A stretch of DNA of 64,000 nt from Plantactinospora mayteni. Its GTDB lineage: Bacteria; Actinomycetota; Actinomycetes; Mycobacteriales; Micromonosporaceae. The notes under the pieces are model-generated. The model had not been told where the DNA came from, ran no database searches, and saw only the letters and a list, made by a program, of their open reading frames with translations. The stretch spans positions 1 through 64,000 of the forward strand of contig NZ_BONX01000001.1 in assembly GCF_016862935.1 (NCBI RefSeq), in the 5' to 3' direction. Shown one piece after another: positions 9,487 to 18,546 of the stretch. Numbering within the stretch: the first letter of the stretch is position 1; each line of letters starts with the position of its first letter. The position numbers and the translations under genes are program-made.

Positions 9487-11820
9487 GTGTCACTTCCGCA
9501 CCTGAGCCGGCGCCGGCTGTTGCAGGCCGCCGGCGCCGCCACCGTCGCCACCGCCGTCGGCCCAGCGATCGCCGGCGCCCACGCGGCAGCCGCAGTCCCC
9601 CCGGTCCGGCCGGACATCGGCGTCTCCGCGTACCCGTTCGAGCTCGGCCGGGTACGGCTGACCAACAGCCGATGGCTGGACAACCAGAACCGGACGATGA
9701 ACTACCTGCGTTTCGTCGACGTCAACCGGCTGCTCTACAACTTCCGGGCCAACCACCGGTTGTCCACCAACGGCGCCGCCTCGAACGGCGGCTGGGACGC
9801 GCCGTCGTTCCCGTTCCGCACCCACATGCAGGGGCACTTCCTGACCGCCTGGGCGCAGGCGTACGCGGTGCTCGGCGACACCACCTGCCGGGACAAGGCC
9901 AACTCCATGGTGGCCGAACTCGCCAGGTGCCAGGCCAACAACGCCGCCGCCGGATTCAACCCCGGATACCTCTCCGGCTTCCCCGAGTCCGACTTCAACG
10001 CCCTGGAGGCGCGCACGCTGAGCAACGGCAACGTGCCGTACTACGTCATCCACAAGACCCTGGCGGGCCTGCTCGACGTGTGGCGCCTCATCGGCAACAA
10101 CCAGGCCCGCGACGTGCTCCTGTCGCTCGCCGGCTGGGTCGACTGGCGCACCGGCCGGCTGACTCCCAGCCAGATGCAGAACATGCTCGGCACCGAGTTC
10201 GGCGGCATGAACGCCGTACTCACCGACATCTACCAGCAGACCGGCGACGGTCGCTGGCTGACCGCGGCGCAACGGTTCGACCACGCCGCCGTGTTCAACC
10301 CGTTGGCGGCCAACTCCGACCAACTCAACGGGCTGCACGCCAACACGCAGGTGCCGAAGTGGGTGGGGGCCGCCCGGGAGTACAAGGCCACCGGCACCAC
10401 GCGGTACCGCGACATCGCCAGCAACGCCTGGAGCATCTGCGTCGGCGCGCACACGTACGCGATCGGCGGCAACAGCCAGGCCGAGCACTTCCGCCCGCCG
10501 AACGCCATCGCCGGCTACCTCCGGCAGGACACCTGCGAGCACTGCAACACCTACAACATGCTCAAGCTGACCCGGGAACTGTGGCTGCTGGACCCGAACC
10601 GGGCCGCCTACTTCGACTTCTACGAGCGAGCCCTGCTCAACCACATCGTCGGGGCGCAGAACCCGACCGACAGCCACGGGCACATCACCTACTTCACCCC
10701 ACTCAACCCTGGCGGCAGGCGTGGTGTGGGTCCGGCGTGGGGCGGCGGCACCTGGAGCACCGACTACAACTCCTTCTGGTGCTGCCAGGGCACGGGCATC
10801 GAGGTGAACACGGCGCTGATGGACTCCGTCTACTTCTACAACGGCAGCACGCTGACCGTGAACCTGTTCCTGCCGTCGGTACTCACCTGGGCCCAGCGGG
10901 GCATCACCGTCACCCAGACCACCAGCTACCCGGTCAGCGACACCACCACGCTCGCCCTGTCCGGCACGATGAGCGGCTCGTGGAGCATCCGGGTACGGAT
11001 CCCGGCCTGGACCACCGGCGCGACGATCAGCGTCAACGGCACGGCGCAGAGCATCGCCACCACCCCTGGCAGCTACGCGACCATCACCCGCACCTGGTCC
11101 GCGGGCGACACCATCACCGTCCGGCTGCCCATGCGGGCCGTCACGCAGGCCGCCAACGACAACCCGAACGTCGCCGCGGTCACGTACGGCCCGGTCGTGC
11201 TGTCCGGGAACTACGGCAACACCGCCCTCAGCGCCCTGCCGGCGCTCACCGTCTCGTCGGTCACCCGCACCAGTGGCAGTTCGCTGGCCTTCACCGCCGC
11301 CGCGAACGGCGCCACGGTCAACCTGGGCCCCTTCTACGACGCCCACGGGCACAACTACACCGTCTACTGGAGCACCAGCGGCGGCGGCGACCCCGGTGGT
11401 GCCAGCCACCGGCTGGTCAACGCCGGCACCGGCCAGGTCCTCGGCATCCAGGACATGTCCACCGCCGACGGCGGACTCGCGGTCCAATGGGGTGACACCG
11501 GCACCGCCGACCACAACTGGGTCGTGGTCACCGAGGGCAGCGCCGTCAAGCTACGCAACGTCAACAGCGGCAAGGTCCTCGGCGTGGAGAACATGTCCAC
11601 CGCCGACAACGCCCGCGTCCTGCAATGGTCTGACAACGGCACCGCCGACCACCTGTGGACGCTCCTGGACCAGGGCGACGGAACCTACAAGATCCGCAAT
11701 GTGCACAGCGGCAAGCTGCTCGGCATCCTCGACGGCTCCACCGCCTGGGGGGCGCAGGCCGTGCAGGACTCCGACAACGGCAGCGCCGACAACCGCTGGC
11801 GACTCGTCCGCAACAACTGA
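9487..11820 (+). CDS. Tat-secreted GH127 beta-L-arabinofuranosidase with ricin-type CBM13
   Basis: A GTG start at 9487 follows GGAG by seven bases and opens with a twin-arginine leader (SRRRLLQAAGAA). The catalytic domain (about 35-635) matches the DUF1680/GH127 family, which splits beta-L-arabinofuranosyl bonds with a zinc-bound cysteine nucleophile. The metal and catalytic set is visible: E351 and C353 in TCEHCN, and C432-C433 in FWCCQGTG, with nearly the spacing of characterised GH127 enzymes (Glu-X-Cys then Cys-Cys about 80 residues later). The final 140 residues are a ricin-type trefoil with QWGDTG, QWSDNG and related repeats. The substrate would be beta-arabinosylated glycans such as plant extensin or arabinan decorations. 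It sits between GH43-AbfB and GH27 in the same direction. Confidence 0.9.
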   Translation: MSLPHLSRRRLLQAAGAATVATAVGPAIAGAHAAAAVPPVRPDIGVSAYPFELGRVRLTNSRWLDNQNRTMNYLRFVDVNRLLYNFRANHRLSTNGAASNGGWDAPSFPFRTHMQGHFLTAWAQAYAVLGDTTCRDKANSMVAELARCQANNAAAGFNPGYLSGFPESDFNALEARTLSNGNVPYYVIHKTLAGLLDVWRLIGNNQARDVLLSLAGWVDWRTGRLTPSQMQNMLGTEFGGMNAVLTDIYQQTGDGRWLTAAQRFDHAAVFNPLAANSDQLNGLHANTQVPKWVGAAREYKATGTTRYRDIASNAWSICVGAHTYAIGGNSQAEHFRPPNAIAGYLRQDTCEHCNTYNMLKLTRELWLLDPNRAAYFDFYERALLNHIVGAQNPTDSHGHITYFTPLNPGGRRGVGPAWGGGTWSTDYNSFWCCQGTGIEVNTALMDSVYFYNGSTLTVNLFLPSVLTWAQRGITVTQTTSYPVSDTTTLALSGTMSGSWSIRVRIPAWTTGATISVNGTAQSIATTPGSYATITRTWSAGDTITVRLPMRAVTQAANDNPNVAAVTYGPVVLSGNYGNTALSALPALTVSSVTRTSGSSLAFTAAANGATVNLGPFYDAHGHNYTVYWSTSGGGDPGGASHRLVNAGTGQVLGIQDMSTADGGLAVQWGDTGTADHNWVVVTEGSAVKLRNVNSGKVLGVENMSTADNARVLQWSDNGTADHLWTLLDQGDGTYKIRNVHSGKLLGILDGSTAWGAQAVQDSDNGSADNRWRLVRNN

Positions 11821-11897
11821 ACATTCGCGAGCTGGCAGCGTACGTCCACCGGCAGGCCCGGGATCAGCGCTGCCACTTCGCGAGGATTGGAGAGCCA

Positions 11898-13544
11898 ATG
11901 CGCGTACACATCCGATGGCTGGCCGCGCTGAGCATCGCCCTGGTCGCGGCCGGCACCACCGTGGTCGACGCGGTTCTCTCACCGCGTCCGGCACAGGCGT
12001 TGAACAACGGCGTGGCCCGCACTCCGCCGATGGGTTGGAACAGCTGGAACACCTTCGGCTGCAACATCAACGAAACCCTGATCCGGCAGATGGCCGATGC
12101 GATCGTCAACTCCGGCATGCGGGACCTGGGCTACAAGTACGTCGTGGTCGACGACTGCTGGATGAACTCGACCCGGGACGCGCAGGGCAACCTCCAGGCC
12201 AGCCCGAGCCGGTTCCCCAGCGGTATGAAGGCCCTCGGCGACTACCTGCACTCCCGTGGCCTGCTCTTCGGCATCTACCAGGCGCCGCTGGACCGCACCT
12301 GCGCCCAGTACTTCGGCGCCTATCCCGGCGCGACCGGCGCCCAGGGCCACGAGGTCCAGGACGCCCGCCAGTTCGCCGCCTGGGGCGTCGACTACCTGAA
12401 GTACGACTGGTGCTCCCCCAGCGGCACCATCGACGAGCAGGTGGCGAGGTTCGCCGTCATGCGCGACGCCCTCGCCGCCACCGGCCGTCCCATCCTCTAC
12501 AGCATCAACCCGAACAGCATCCACGCCAAGACCGGACCGCTGCGTAACTGGGGCGACGTCGCCAACATCTGGCGTACCACCGAGGACATCACCAACGCCT
12601 GGAACACCGGCCAGACCAACGGCTACCCCATGGGCATCCAGAACATCGTCGACGTCAACGTGCCGCTGGCCCACTACGCCGGACCCGGTGCGTTCAACGA
12701 CCCGGACATGATGGAGGTCGGCCGGGGCGGCATGACCGACACCGAGATGCGCAGCCACTTCGCCCTGTGGGCCATCATGGCGGCGCCACTCGTCGCCGGC
12801 AACGACATTCGCAGCATGGACGCCGCCACCCAGACCATCCTGAAGGCCCAGAACCTGATCGCGATCAACCAGGATCCATTGGGCCTACAGGCGGCACAGG
12901 TGTCCAACGACGGTACCCGGCGGGTGCTCGCCAAGCGGCTGGGCAACGGGGACGTCGCGGTGGCCCTGTTCAACCAGGGCAGCACCAGCACGACCGTCAC
13001 CACCACGGCAGCGGCGATCGGCAAGTCCGGCACCTCGTTCACGCTGCGCGATGCCTGGACCAATGCCACCTCCACGACCTCCGGATCGATCAGCGCGTCG
13101 GTGCCGGCGCACGGCACCGTCGTCTACCGGGTCAGCGGCGGGGGCACCACCCCGCCACCCACGACCGCCTTCCGGCTGCGTAGCGAGTCCAGCGGCCGAT
13201 GCCTCGACCTCGACGACAACAACACCGCCAACGGCACCGGAATGCTGGTCTGGGACTGCCACACCAGCGCCAACCAGCAATTCACCCAGTCCGGTCAGTC
13301 GCTGCGGGTGCTCGGCAAGTGCCTGGACATACCGACGAACGCCACCGCCGGTACCCGGGTGCAGATCTGGGACTGTAACGGCGGAACCAACCAGCAGTGG
13401 ACCTTCAACGGCAACGGCACCATCAGCAACGTCAGGTTCCCCTCGCTCTGTCTGGACGTCGACAACAACGGCACGGCCAACGGCACCGCCGTGCTCGTCT
13501 GGACCTGCCACACCGCCGCCAACCAACGGTGGGCTCGGGCGTGA
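11898..13544 (+). CDS. Secreted GH27 alpha-galactosidase with ricin-type CBM13
   Basis: An ATG at 11898 with GGAG at 11889 starts a protein of 548 residues; the frame is open further upstream but lacks a leader there. After a Sec leader (to about residue 34), the GH27 barrel begins with NNGVARTPPMGWNSW. The nucleophile aspartate is in YLKYDWC (D170) and the acid/base aspartate in FNDPDMMEVG; a small beta domain follows to about residue 405. The C-terminal module is a ricin-type trefoil with CLDLDDNN, CLDIPTNA and CLDVDNNG repeats. The family removes terminal alpha-galactose; some close relatives act on beta-L-arabinopyranose, which would suit this cluster. A paralogue at 37009 has a very similar barrel but carries CBM2 instead. 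Confidence 0.92.
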   Translation: MRVHIRWLAALSIALVAAGTTVVDAVLSPRPAQALNNGVARTPPMGWNSWNTFGCNINETLIRQMADAIVNSGMRDLGYKYVVVDDCWMNSTRDAQGNLQASPSRFPSGMKALGDYLHSRGLLFGIYQAPLDRTCAQYFGAYPGATGAQGHEVQDARQFAAWGVDYLKYDWCSPSGTIDEQVARFAVMRDALAATGRPILYSINPNSIHAKTGPLRNWGDVANIWRTTEDITNAWNTGQTNGYPMGIQNIVDVNVPLAHYAGPGAFNDPDMMEVGRGGMTDTEMRSHFALWAIMAAPLVAGNDIRSMDAATQTILKAQNLIAINQDPLGLQAAQVSNDGTRRVLAKRLGNGDVAVALFNQGSTSTTVTTTAAAIGKSGTSFTLRDAWTNATSTTSGSISASVPAHGTVVYRVSGGGTTPPPTTAFRLRSESSGRCLDLDDNNTANGTGMLVWDCHTSANQQFTQSGQSLRVLGKCLDIPTNATAGTRVQIWDCNGGTNQQWTFNGNGTISNVRFPSLCLDVDNNGTANGTAVLVWTCHTAANQRWARA

Positions 13545-13548
13545 CCGT

Positions 13549-13612
13549 GCTCGACCGGGTGGCCCGGGGACGTCAACCTCGGGAAGCCTTCCCCCTGGCC
13601 ACCCGGTCGAGC
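13549..13612 (+). terminator. Long-stem terminator after the GH27 gene
   Basis: Bases 13549-13564 pair perfectly with 13597-13612 (16 bp), and the 32-base loop contains a smaller GGGGA/TCCCC stem. It begins five bases after the GH27 stop codon and would end the GH43-GH127-GH27 operon. Confidence 0.7.
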
Positions 13613-13697
13613 TCGCACGCCAGAACCTCGCTCGCCCGCCCGCCCCCAGCGTGGCCAACTGAACCCCGGGTTTGAGGATCATGCCGTCCCCTACCAC

Positions 13698-13726
13698 TTG
13701 ACACGGCGGCGGGTGGCGCGCATCCT
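13698..13726 (+). promoter_or_regulatory. Candidate promoter of the esterase gene
   Basis: TTGACA at 13698-13703 is a perfect -35 box. CATCCT at 13721-13726, 17 bases later, is a weak -10. The LacI-type operator begins four bases after it, where it would cover the transcription start. Inferred from spacing only. Confidence 0.4.
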
Positions 13727-13729
13727 CCT

Positions 13730-13745
13730 GCTAAATCAGTTTAGC
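13730..13745. promoter_or_regulatory. LacI-type operator, copy 1 (GCTAAATCAGTTTAGC)
   Basis: GCTAAA and TTTAGC arms flank a four-base centre. The same arms occur at 21051, and a near copy at 22290. The site lies about 95 bases upstream of the esterase start and just downstream of a candidate promoter, a normal place for repression. It links the esterase to the LacI gene at 21228. Confidence 0.75.
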
Positions 13746-13838
13746 GACCCGCCTCCCAGACAACCCGCCGAGCGCTGGCGCCGTGTGTCGGCCGGCTGCG
13801 CGGACCGGGCGGGCCGCCTCCGGGAGGAAGGGATCTGG

Positions 13839-15158
13839 ATGAGGCTACGAAGAGGGGTGATCGTCGGGCTCGTCTCCGTGCTGGCGCTCGCCTCTTCTGG
13901 TACTGCCTACGGAAGCCTGGGTAACCAGGGCGCTTCGGAGACGGGTGTCCGGAGCGTCACGCCGATCACCACGGTCTACACGTACGGGCAGAAGGTGTCC
14001 GCGGTCGCGGTCGAGTACGCCGGGACGGTCAACCCACGGACGGTGGACAAGACGACGTTCGGGGTGTCGGACACGATCTACAACTTCCGGTTCAACCCCA
14101 TCGAGGATCTCCCGAAGCTGGCCGACCGGACCGTCACGCACACCTACACCAACAGCGCACCGACGACCCGACCGGACCGCCGCTCGGTGCCGGGCAGGTA
14201 CGTCATCGTCGAGCTGGATCCGGCCGACCCCGGCGGCTGGACGGTCATCGTCTCCAAGTGCCCGACCTTTCTCTGCACCGTGAAGGTGAATCCCGAGCTC
14301 CCGACCCGGGTGGTGCAGCGGAAGGACGTCCACGGCCAACCGGGGCACGGGTCGGGTAAGGGCCCGGTACTCGCCAAAGCCGCGCCGCACCGCTCTCTCG
14401 GTGTCACCGAGAAGGCGGTCAACCTCCTCGTCGACGAGTTCACGTACGGCTCGTTCCTGAGCGGCGGAATGGTGCTGCCCTACCACTACCACCTGCCGAA
14501 GAACTACCAGCCCGGCAGGAGATATCCGCTCGTGGTCGTCCTGCCCGGTCACGGCATGGGCTGGGACGGAGACAACCTGGGGGTCCAGATCGCGGCCGAC
14601 ATCCCCGCGACCGCGTGGCTGCGGCCGAGCTGGACCGGCAGCAGCGAGGACGTGATCGTGCTGGCCCCGCAGAACCAGCGGGTCGGTGCCGCCGCCGAGG
14701 CCGACCTGCTGGTCAAGCTGCTCGACCAGTTCGTCCGCGACTTCGCCGTGGACACCCGACGGGTCTACGCGTCGACCGTCTCGTACGGCTCCAGGCTGCT
14801 GTGGGAGGCATTCGCGAAACGCCCTGACCTGTTCGCCGCCGGACTGCTCACCGGTGGTTTCCCGGTCAGCGCGGAGCAGGCGACCGCGATCGCGAACGCC
14901 GAGATTCCGCTCTGGATCACGCACGGCGTACACGACCACCTGCTCAACGTCTCGGGGGCGCGCAACTCCGCCGCGGCGTTGCGGGCGGCGTACGCGGGGC
15001 GGGGGAAGACACCGGAGCAGACCGCCGATCTCGTGCGCTACATCGAGTACGAGGACAACGCCTTCTCGTTGCCGGACTACCACGCGGCGTTCGGACCGAC
15101 GTACGAGGACAGCGGAATCCTGCGCTGGCTGCTGGCCCAGACGAAGCCGTCAGCGTAA
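13839..15158 (+). CDS. Secreted alpha/beta-hydrolase (esterase/peptidase-like) with N-terminal Ig-like region
   Basis: The ATG at 13839 follows GGGAGGAAGGG and a Sec leader follows (RRGVIVGLVSVLALASSGTA). Of 439 residues, about 40-180 form a beta-rich region (VTPITTVYTYGQKVSAVAVEY) resembling the Ig-like front domain of EstA-type esterases. About 190-430 is an alpha/beta hydrolase of the PHB-depolymerase/prolyl-oligopeptidase kind. The nucleophile would be S315 in STVSYGS, an elbow lacking the usual first glycine; VVVLPGHG is the oxyanion loop, THGVHDH a probable Asp/His region, and DYHAAF may hold the catalytic histidine. The substrate is unknown. Operator copy 1 upstream suggests that it releases or deacylates something related to the sugar imported by the ABC system at 17722-20851. 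Confidence 0.7.
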   Translation: MRLRRGVIVGLVSVLALASSGTAYGSLGNQGASETGVRSVTPITTVYTYGQKVSAVAVEYAGTVNPRTVDKTTFGVSDTIYNFRFNPIEDLPKLADRTVTHTYTNSAPTTRPDRRSVPGRYVIVELDPADPGGWTVIVSKCPTFLCTVKVNPELPTRVVQRKDVHGQPGHGSGKGPVLAKAAPHRSLGVTEKAVNLLVDEFTYGSFLSGGMVLPYHYHLPKNYQPGRRYPLVVVLPGHGMGWDGDNLGVQIAADIPATAWLRPSWTGSSEDVIVLAPQNQRVGAAAEADLLVKLLDQFVRDFAVDTRRVYASTVSYGSRLLWEAFAKRPDLFAAGLLTGGFPVSAEQATAIANAEIPLWITHGVHDHLLNVSGARNSAAALRAAYAGRGKTPEQTADLVRYIEYEDNAFSLPDYHAAFGPTYEDSGILRWLLAQTKPSA

Positions 15159-15161
15159 CGC

Positions 15162-15202
15162 CCGGTCGGCCCGTCCTGCTCTGTCGAGGGCGGGCCGACC
15201 GG
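15162..15202 (+). terminator. Hairpin terminator after the esterase gene
   Basis: CCGGTCGGCCCG at 15162-15173 pairs perfectly with 15191-15202 across a 17-base loop, beginning four bases after the esterase stop. Confidence 0.65.
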
Positions 15203-15356
15203 CCCGGCTCGTCCTGATGCAATCGGGCGGGGTCCGGGTGCCACCGTGCGGACGAGCTGAACCTGACCAGCACCTGGACCGACACCAAGCCCAGCCCGGA
15301 CAAGATACTGGTCTGACGCGCGCCGAACCTTTACCTGTCTCTCCCGGGAGTCACCA

Positions 15357-15450
15357 GTGAACCTTTTTCAACCTGAACCGCGCGGCGCTCACACACCGCC
15401 TCCGACCTTGCGCTGCGACAGACCGCAAGGGGAGGTTGAAAAAGGTTCAG
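15357..15450. repeat. Dispersed palindromic repeat, copy A
   Basis: The ends GTGAACCTTTTTCAACCT (15357-15374) and its inverse at 15433-15450 match in 17 of 18 bases. An inner CCTTGCG/CGCAAGG stem occupies part of the loop, and TGATCAG follows the right arm. A similar element lies at 41500-41590. It could be a small mobile-element relic (MITE-like), an attenuator, or a processed 3' structure. It stands 77 bases ahead of the kinase start. Confidence 0.65.
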
Positions 15451-15526
15451 TGATCAGACCGACGCCGACGGCGATCGAGTGGAACGACCGCCCCTGGTGG
15501 GTAACCGGGAAGGCCGCCGTACCGTC

Positions 15527-16510
15527 ATGACAGAGGGCACCACCCATTTTCGTGATCACGCCAGCCGTTCGGCAGGTTCGCTGGCAGGGCACGTGCTCGT
15601 CGTCGGCGAGGCGCTGATCGACATCGTCGGCACCGGCAACTCGACGCACGGCACCAAGGCGATCCCGGGCGGCTCGCCGGCCAACGTCGCGGTCGGCCTC
15701 GCCCGGCTCGGCGTTCCGACCGAGTTGGTCACCCGGTTCGGCACCGACCGGTACGGTCACCAACTCGGCGCACATCTCTCGGGCAACGGCGTCCAGCTCG
15801 CGCCGGGCTCGGTGGACCCTGGGTTCCGGACCAGCACGGCGACCGCGGTCCTGGACCGGGATGGTGTCGCGTCGTACGAGTTCGACATTCGCTGGGAGCC
15901 GCCTGGTCTGACCATGAACCGTGGCTGCTCCGCCATCCACACCGGGTCCATCGCGGCCGTCCTGGAGCCAGGGGCCGACGCGATCCGGACGTTCCTCGGC
16001 GAGGTGGCGGATCATCCGGTCACGGTGACCCTGGACCCGAACGCCCGCCCGACGATCACCCCGGATTCCGACACCACCTGGTCCGCGATACGAGGGCTGG
16101 CCGCACTGTCGGATCTGGTCAAGCTCAGCGATGAGGATTGCGCGTTCCTCCGGGCCGGATCGTCGCCGGACGAGGTCGCGGCCGAGTTGCTCGCGGCGGA
16201 CCGGACCAGGTGCGTCGTGATCACCCGGGGTGGCGACGGCGCGATCGGCCTCACCCGCACAGCTCGGGTCGAGGTCAACGCGCCGGACATCACGGTGATC
16301 GACACCGTGGGCGCGGGCGACTCGTTCATGTCCGCGCTGATCGCCGGACTGCACGCGCGCGGGCTGCTCGGCGGCGCCCGGCTCGATGGCCTGGACGACG
16401 TCGTCCTGCGCGATGTCCTCGACTACGCGGTGAAGGCAGCAGCAATCACGTGTACCCGGCATGGCGCCGACCCGCCGACGGCCACCGAGCACACCAACAC
16501 CTGGGGCTGA
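15527..16510 (+). CDS. PfkB-family sugar kinase (fructokinase-like)
   Basis: A cytoplasmic ribokinase-fold enzyme of 327 residues that would phosphorylate a free sugar with ATP. The first family signature appears as GGSPANVAVGLARLG near residue 48 and the second as DTVGAGDSFMSALIAGL, with D265 in GAGDS as the catalytic base. The pattern GEALIDIV near the start and a middle YEFDIRWEPPG are typical of the fructokinase group rather than ribokinase, but specificity is inference. The ATG at 15527 is preferred over an in-frame GTG at 15479 because homologues begin shortly before the GEALID strand. The gene stands alone after copy A of the repeat. Its neighbours (LacI-controlled importer and GH32-type hydrolase) fit fructose released inside the cell, although no operator was found at this gene. 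Confidence 0.85.
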   Translation: MTEGTTHFRDHASRSAGSLAGHVLVVGEALIDIVGTGNSTHGTKAIPGGSPANVAVGLARLGVPTELVTRFGTDRYGHQLGAHLSGNGVQLAPGSVDPGFRTSTATAVLDRDGVASYEFDIRWEPPGLTMNRGCSAIHTGSIAAVLEPGADAIRTFLGEVADHPVTVTLDPNARPTITPDSDTTWSAIRGLAALSDLVKLSDEDCAFLRAGSSPDEVAAELLAADRTRCVVITRGGDGAIGLTRTARVEVNAPDITVIDTVGAGDSFMSALIAGLHARGLLGGARLDGLDDVVLRDVLDYAVKAAAITCTRHGADPPTATEHTNTWG

Positions 16511-16524
16511 CGACGTGCCGGGGT

Positions 16525-16567
16525 CGGGCCGATCGCTGGCCGGCGAGTCCTGATCGGCATCGGCCCG
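16525..16567 (+). terminator. Hairpin after the kinase gene
   Basis: CGGGCCGAT at 16525-16533 pairs perfectly with 16559-16567, with a 25-base loop able to fold further. It lies 15 bases past the kinase stop in the convergent gap before the PAP2 gene. Confidence 0.5.
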
Positions 16568-16675
16568 CTCATCCTCGTCAAAGGAGGCGCCTTCGGCCGG
16601 TAAACGCCTGGTAGCCGACGAGCGGTAACACCCCCTCGTGGGTGCGCTGCCGCTCGTCCACCTCAGCACATCTGC

Positions 16676-17611
16676 TCAGGTAACCGCCGCGATGCTCACC
16701 GCGCTGTAGATCGCCGCCAGAGCGCCGAGGGCGGTGACGGTGAAGGCGACGACAGGGCGAAGCGCGGCGCCTGCTACCCGTCCCGGGGCGGGTTGCAGGC
16801 GGGCGAGGGGAAGAATGACCGTCTCGGGCAGTCGTGCGGCTGTCGCCACCGTCACCAGCCAGCAGGCTCCCAGCGCCCAACCGGCCAGGACGTCGCTCGG
16901 GTAGTGCACACCCAGGTACACGCGTGACAGGCCCACCGCGACGGCGAGGACGCCGGCGGTCAGCCAGGCGGTGGCCTGGAGAGTCCGGCTCGCCGTGACC
17001 ATGGAGATCAACCAGGCCACCGTGCCGAGGATGACCAGCGCACTGGCCGCGTGCCCGGACGGGAACGAGAACCCGGACTCGAACACGGCCCGGTACAGCG
17101 GGTCGGGCCGGTCACGGCTGATCAGAGCCTTGATGCCGGCCACGAGCAGCGCTCCACCGCCACCGGCGACGGCAGCGAGTACGACGGGCCGCCATGACCG
17201 CAGCCGCAGCGCGACGGCGCAGGCCACTGTGCTGAGGATGGCGGCGAGCAGGACCTTGCCGCCGATATCGGTGACGAGCACGACGACGTGATCGCCGCCG
17301 CCGCGCCGGTCGGCTATCCATTCGACAATCGGACGATCGACAACGGTGAGGTCGTCGTTGTCGAGTACCCCGTCCAGGATCTCCAGGAAGACCGCGATGA
17401 GCGCGAACGCCGTCGCCACGCCCGCGACGATGACGAGCAGACCCCGCACCGTCTCGTGCTCAAGCCAGCGCGGTGGTCGCCGGCGGTCCGAGCGGGCCCG
17501 GAACCGGCGCACGGCCGGTCGCGCGCAGACCACGACCCCGAACGCGACCGCCACCGCGACCAGCGCGAGGGCCAAGCTGACGAACATGGTTGCGCTCAAC
17601 GGTGTTCCCAC
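16676..17611 (-). CDS. PAP2-family membrane phosphatase
   Basis: A 311-residue integral membrane protein of the phosphatidic acid phosphatase type 2 superfamily, which dephosphorylates lipid phosphates or undecaprenyl pyrophosphate at the membrane. Its three active-site motifs are intact: KALISRDRP, the FPSGHA histidine motif, and SRVYLGVHYPSD. Hydrophobic segments occur near residues 9-27, 55-78, 115-135, 147-165, 190-208, 215-232, 240-258 and 290-310, with a basic cytoplasmic loop RRFRARSDRRRPPRWLEH after the first. The start is uncertain between GTG 17611 and ATG 17587, neither with a good ribosome site. It faces the kinase tail to tail and is separated from the sugar transporter genes by about 110 bases on the same side; it has no evident link to sugar uptake. 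Confidence 0.88.
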   Translation of the reverse strand: MGTPLSATMFVSLALALVAVAVAFGVVVCARPAVRRFRARSDRRRPPRWLEHETVRGLLVIVAGVATAFALIAVFLEILDGVLDNDDLTVVDRPIVEWIADRRGGGDHVVVLVTDIGGKVLLAAILSTVACAVALRLRSWRPVVLAAVAGGGGALLVAGIKALISRDRPDPLYRAVFESGFSFPSGHAASALVILGTVAWLISMVTASRTLQATAWLTAGVLAVAVGLSRVYLGVHYPSDVLAGWALGACWLVTVATAARLPETVILPLARLQPAPGRVAGAALRPVVAFTVTALGALAAIYSAVSIAAVT

Positions 17612-17721
17612 CTTCGCTCAGGCAGCGGCTCGGAGACGTCGCACGGCCTGAGTATCCCGGTTCGGGCGGGCAAAGGCGCCCGGCCCGACCCCTCGCTCCG
17701 CCGCGGACGTGTCGTCGACGG

Positions 17722-18546
17722 CTATCCCTTCAGGGATCCCTGGAGCAGTGCCTTGATGAACTGGCGCTGGAAGATCAGGAACACGATGAGGGTCGGGGTG
17801 AGGATGAGCAGCGATCCGGCGCACAGCAGCACCAGGTCCGTGCCCCACTGGCCCTGGAACGCGCCGAGGGCGCCGGCCATGGTGCGTTTGGTGGCGTCGT
17901 CGACGAGCACGATGGCGAGCAGGAACTGGTTCCAGGTCCACAGGAACAGCAGGATCGTCAGGGACGCGATCGCCGGCCGCGCGAGCGGCACCTGGATCCG
18001 CCAGAACAGTTGCCAGGTGGTGCTGCCGTCCATCCGTGCCGCCTCGGAGAGTTCGGTCGGCACGTTGCTGAAGTGCGCCCGCATCCAGAACACCGCGAAC
18101 GGCATGTAGAGCGCGATGAGCGGCAGGATGATCGCCCACCGGGTGTTGAGCAGGCCGAGGTCCCGCATCTGGTAGTAGATCGGGGTTATCACGGCTTCGA
18201 AGGGAAGGGTCAGACCGAGCAGCAGGAGGCCGAAGGCGAACCTGCCGCCGGGCACCCGCAGCTGGCCGAGCCCGAAGCCGGCCATGGTGGCGATCAGTAC
18301 GGAGATCGGTACGACCCCGACCACGATCAGCAGGCTGGAGCGGAGCAGCGCGGCCATGTTCGCGACGGTGAACGCGTCGACGAAGTTTCCCCACTGCGGA
18401 TCCGACGGCCAGGCCAGCCCGGTGGGTACGGTGCCGCGGGGCTGCAACGCCGCCGACAGCATGCTCACGAACGGCAGGAGTGTGACGAGGACCAGCGCGA
18501 TCAGGAAGACGCGGCCGGTCAGCCACTCGCGTCGACTCAGGTTCAT
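17722..18546 (-). CDS. Sugar ABC transporter permease (MalG type)
   Basis: Inner-membrane permease of 274 residues for a CUT1-type (oligosaccharide) importer. It has a short basic start (NLSRREWLTGR), six predicted membrane segments and the EAA loop (LSEAARMDGSTTWQLFW) that docks the ATPase. It overlaps the preceding permease by four bases (ATGA at 18543-18546), so the two are translationally coupled; the order binding protein, MalF-like, MalG-like is the usual one. No ATPase gene is present nearby. Actinomycetes commonly serve several such importers with one shared MsiK-type ATPase encoded elsewhere, which is the likely case here. Confidence 0.92.
   Translation of the reverse strand: MNLSRREWLTGRVFLIALVLVTLLPFVSMLSAALQPRGTVPTGLAWPSDPQWGNFVDAFTVANMAALLRSSLLIVVGVVPISVLIATMAGFGLGQLRVPGGRFAFGLLLLGLTLPFEAVITPIYYQMRDLGLLNTRWAIILPLIALYMPFAVFWMRAHFSNVPTELSEAARMDGSTTWQLFWRIQVPLARPAIASLTILLFLWTWNQFLLAIVLVDDATKRTMAGALGAFQGQWGTDLVLLCAGSLLILTPTLIVFLIFQRQFIKALLQGSLKG

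Larger units (their letters stand above)
15159..15526. other. Intergenic region between the esterase and kinase genes
   Basis: It holds a terminator hairpin (15162-15202), then about 150 bases without recognisable structure, then a 94-base palindromic repeat (15357-15450). No promoter or GCTAAA-type operator was seen ahead of the kinase. Confidence 0.5.

Noticed and set aside
16617-16630. GACGAGCGGTAACA, 11 of 14 matches to the GH43 operators
   Set aside because: It lies in the gap between two convergent genes, far from any start codon, so a promoter-proximal role is unlikely; probably chance.
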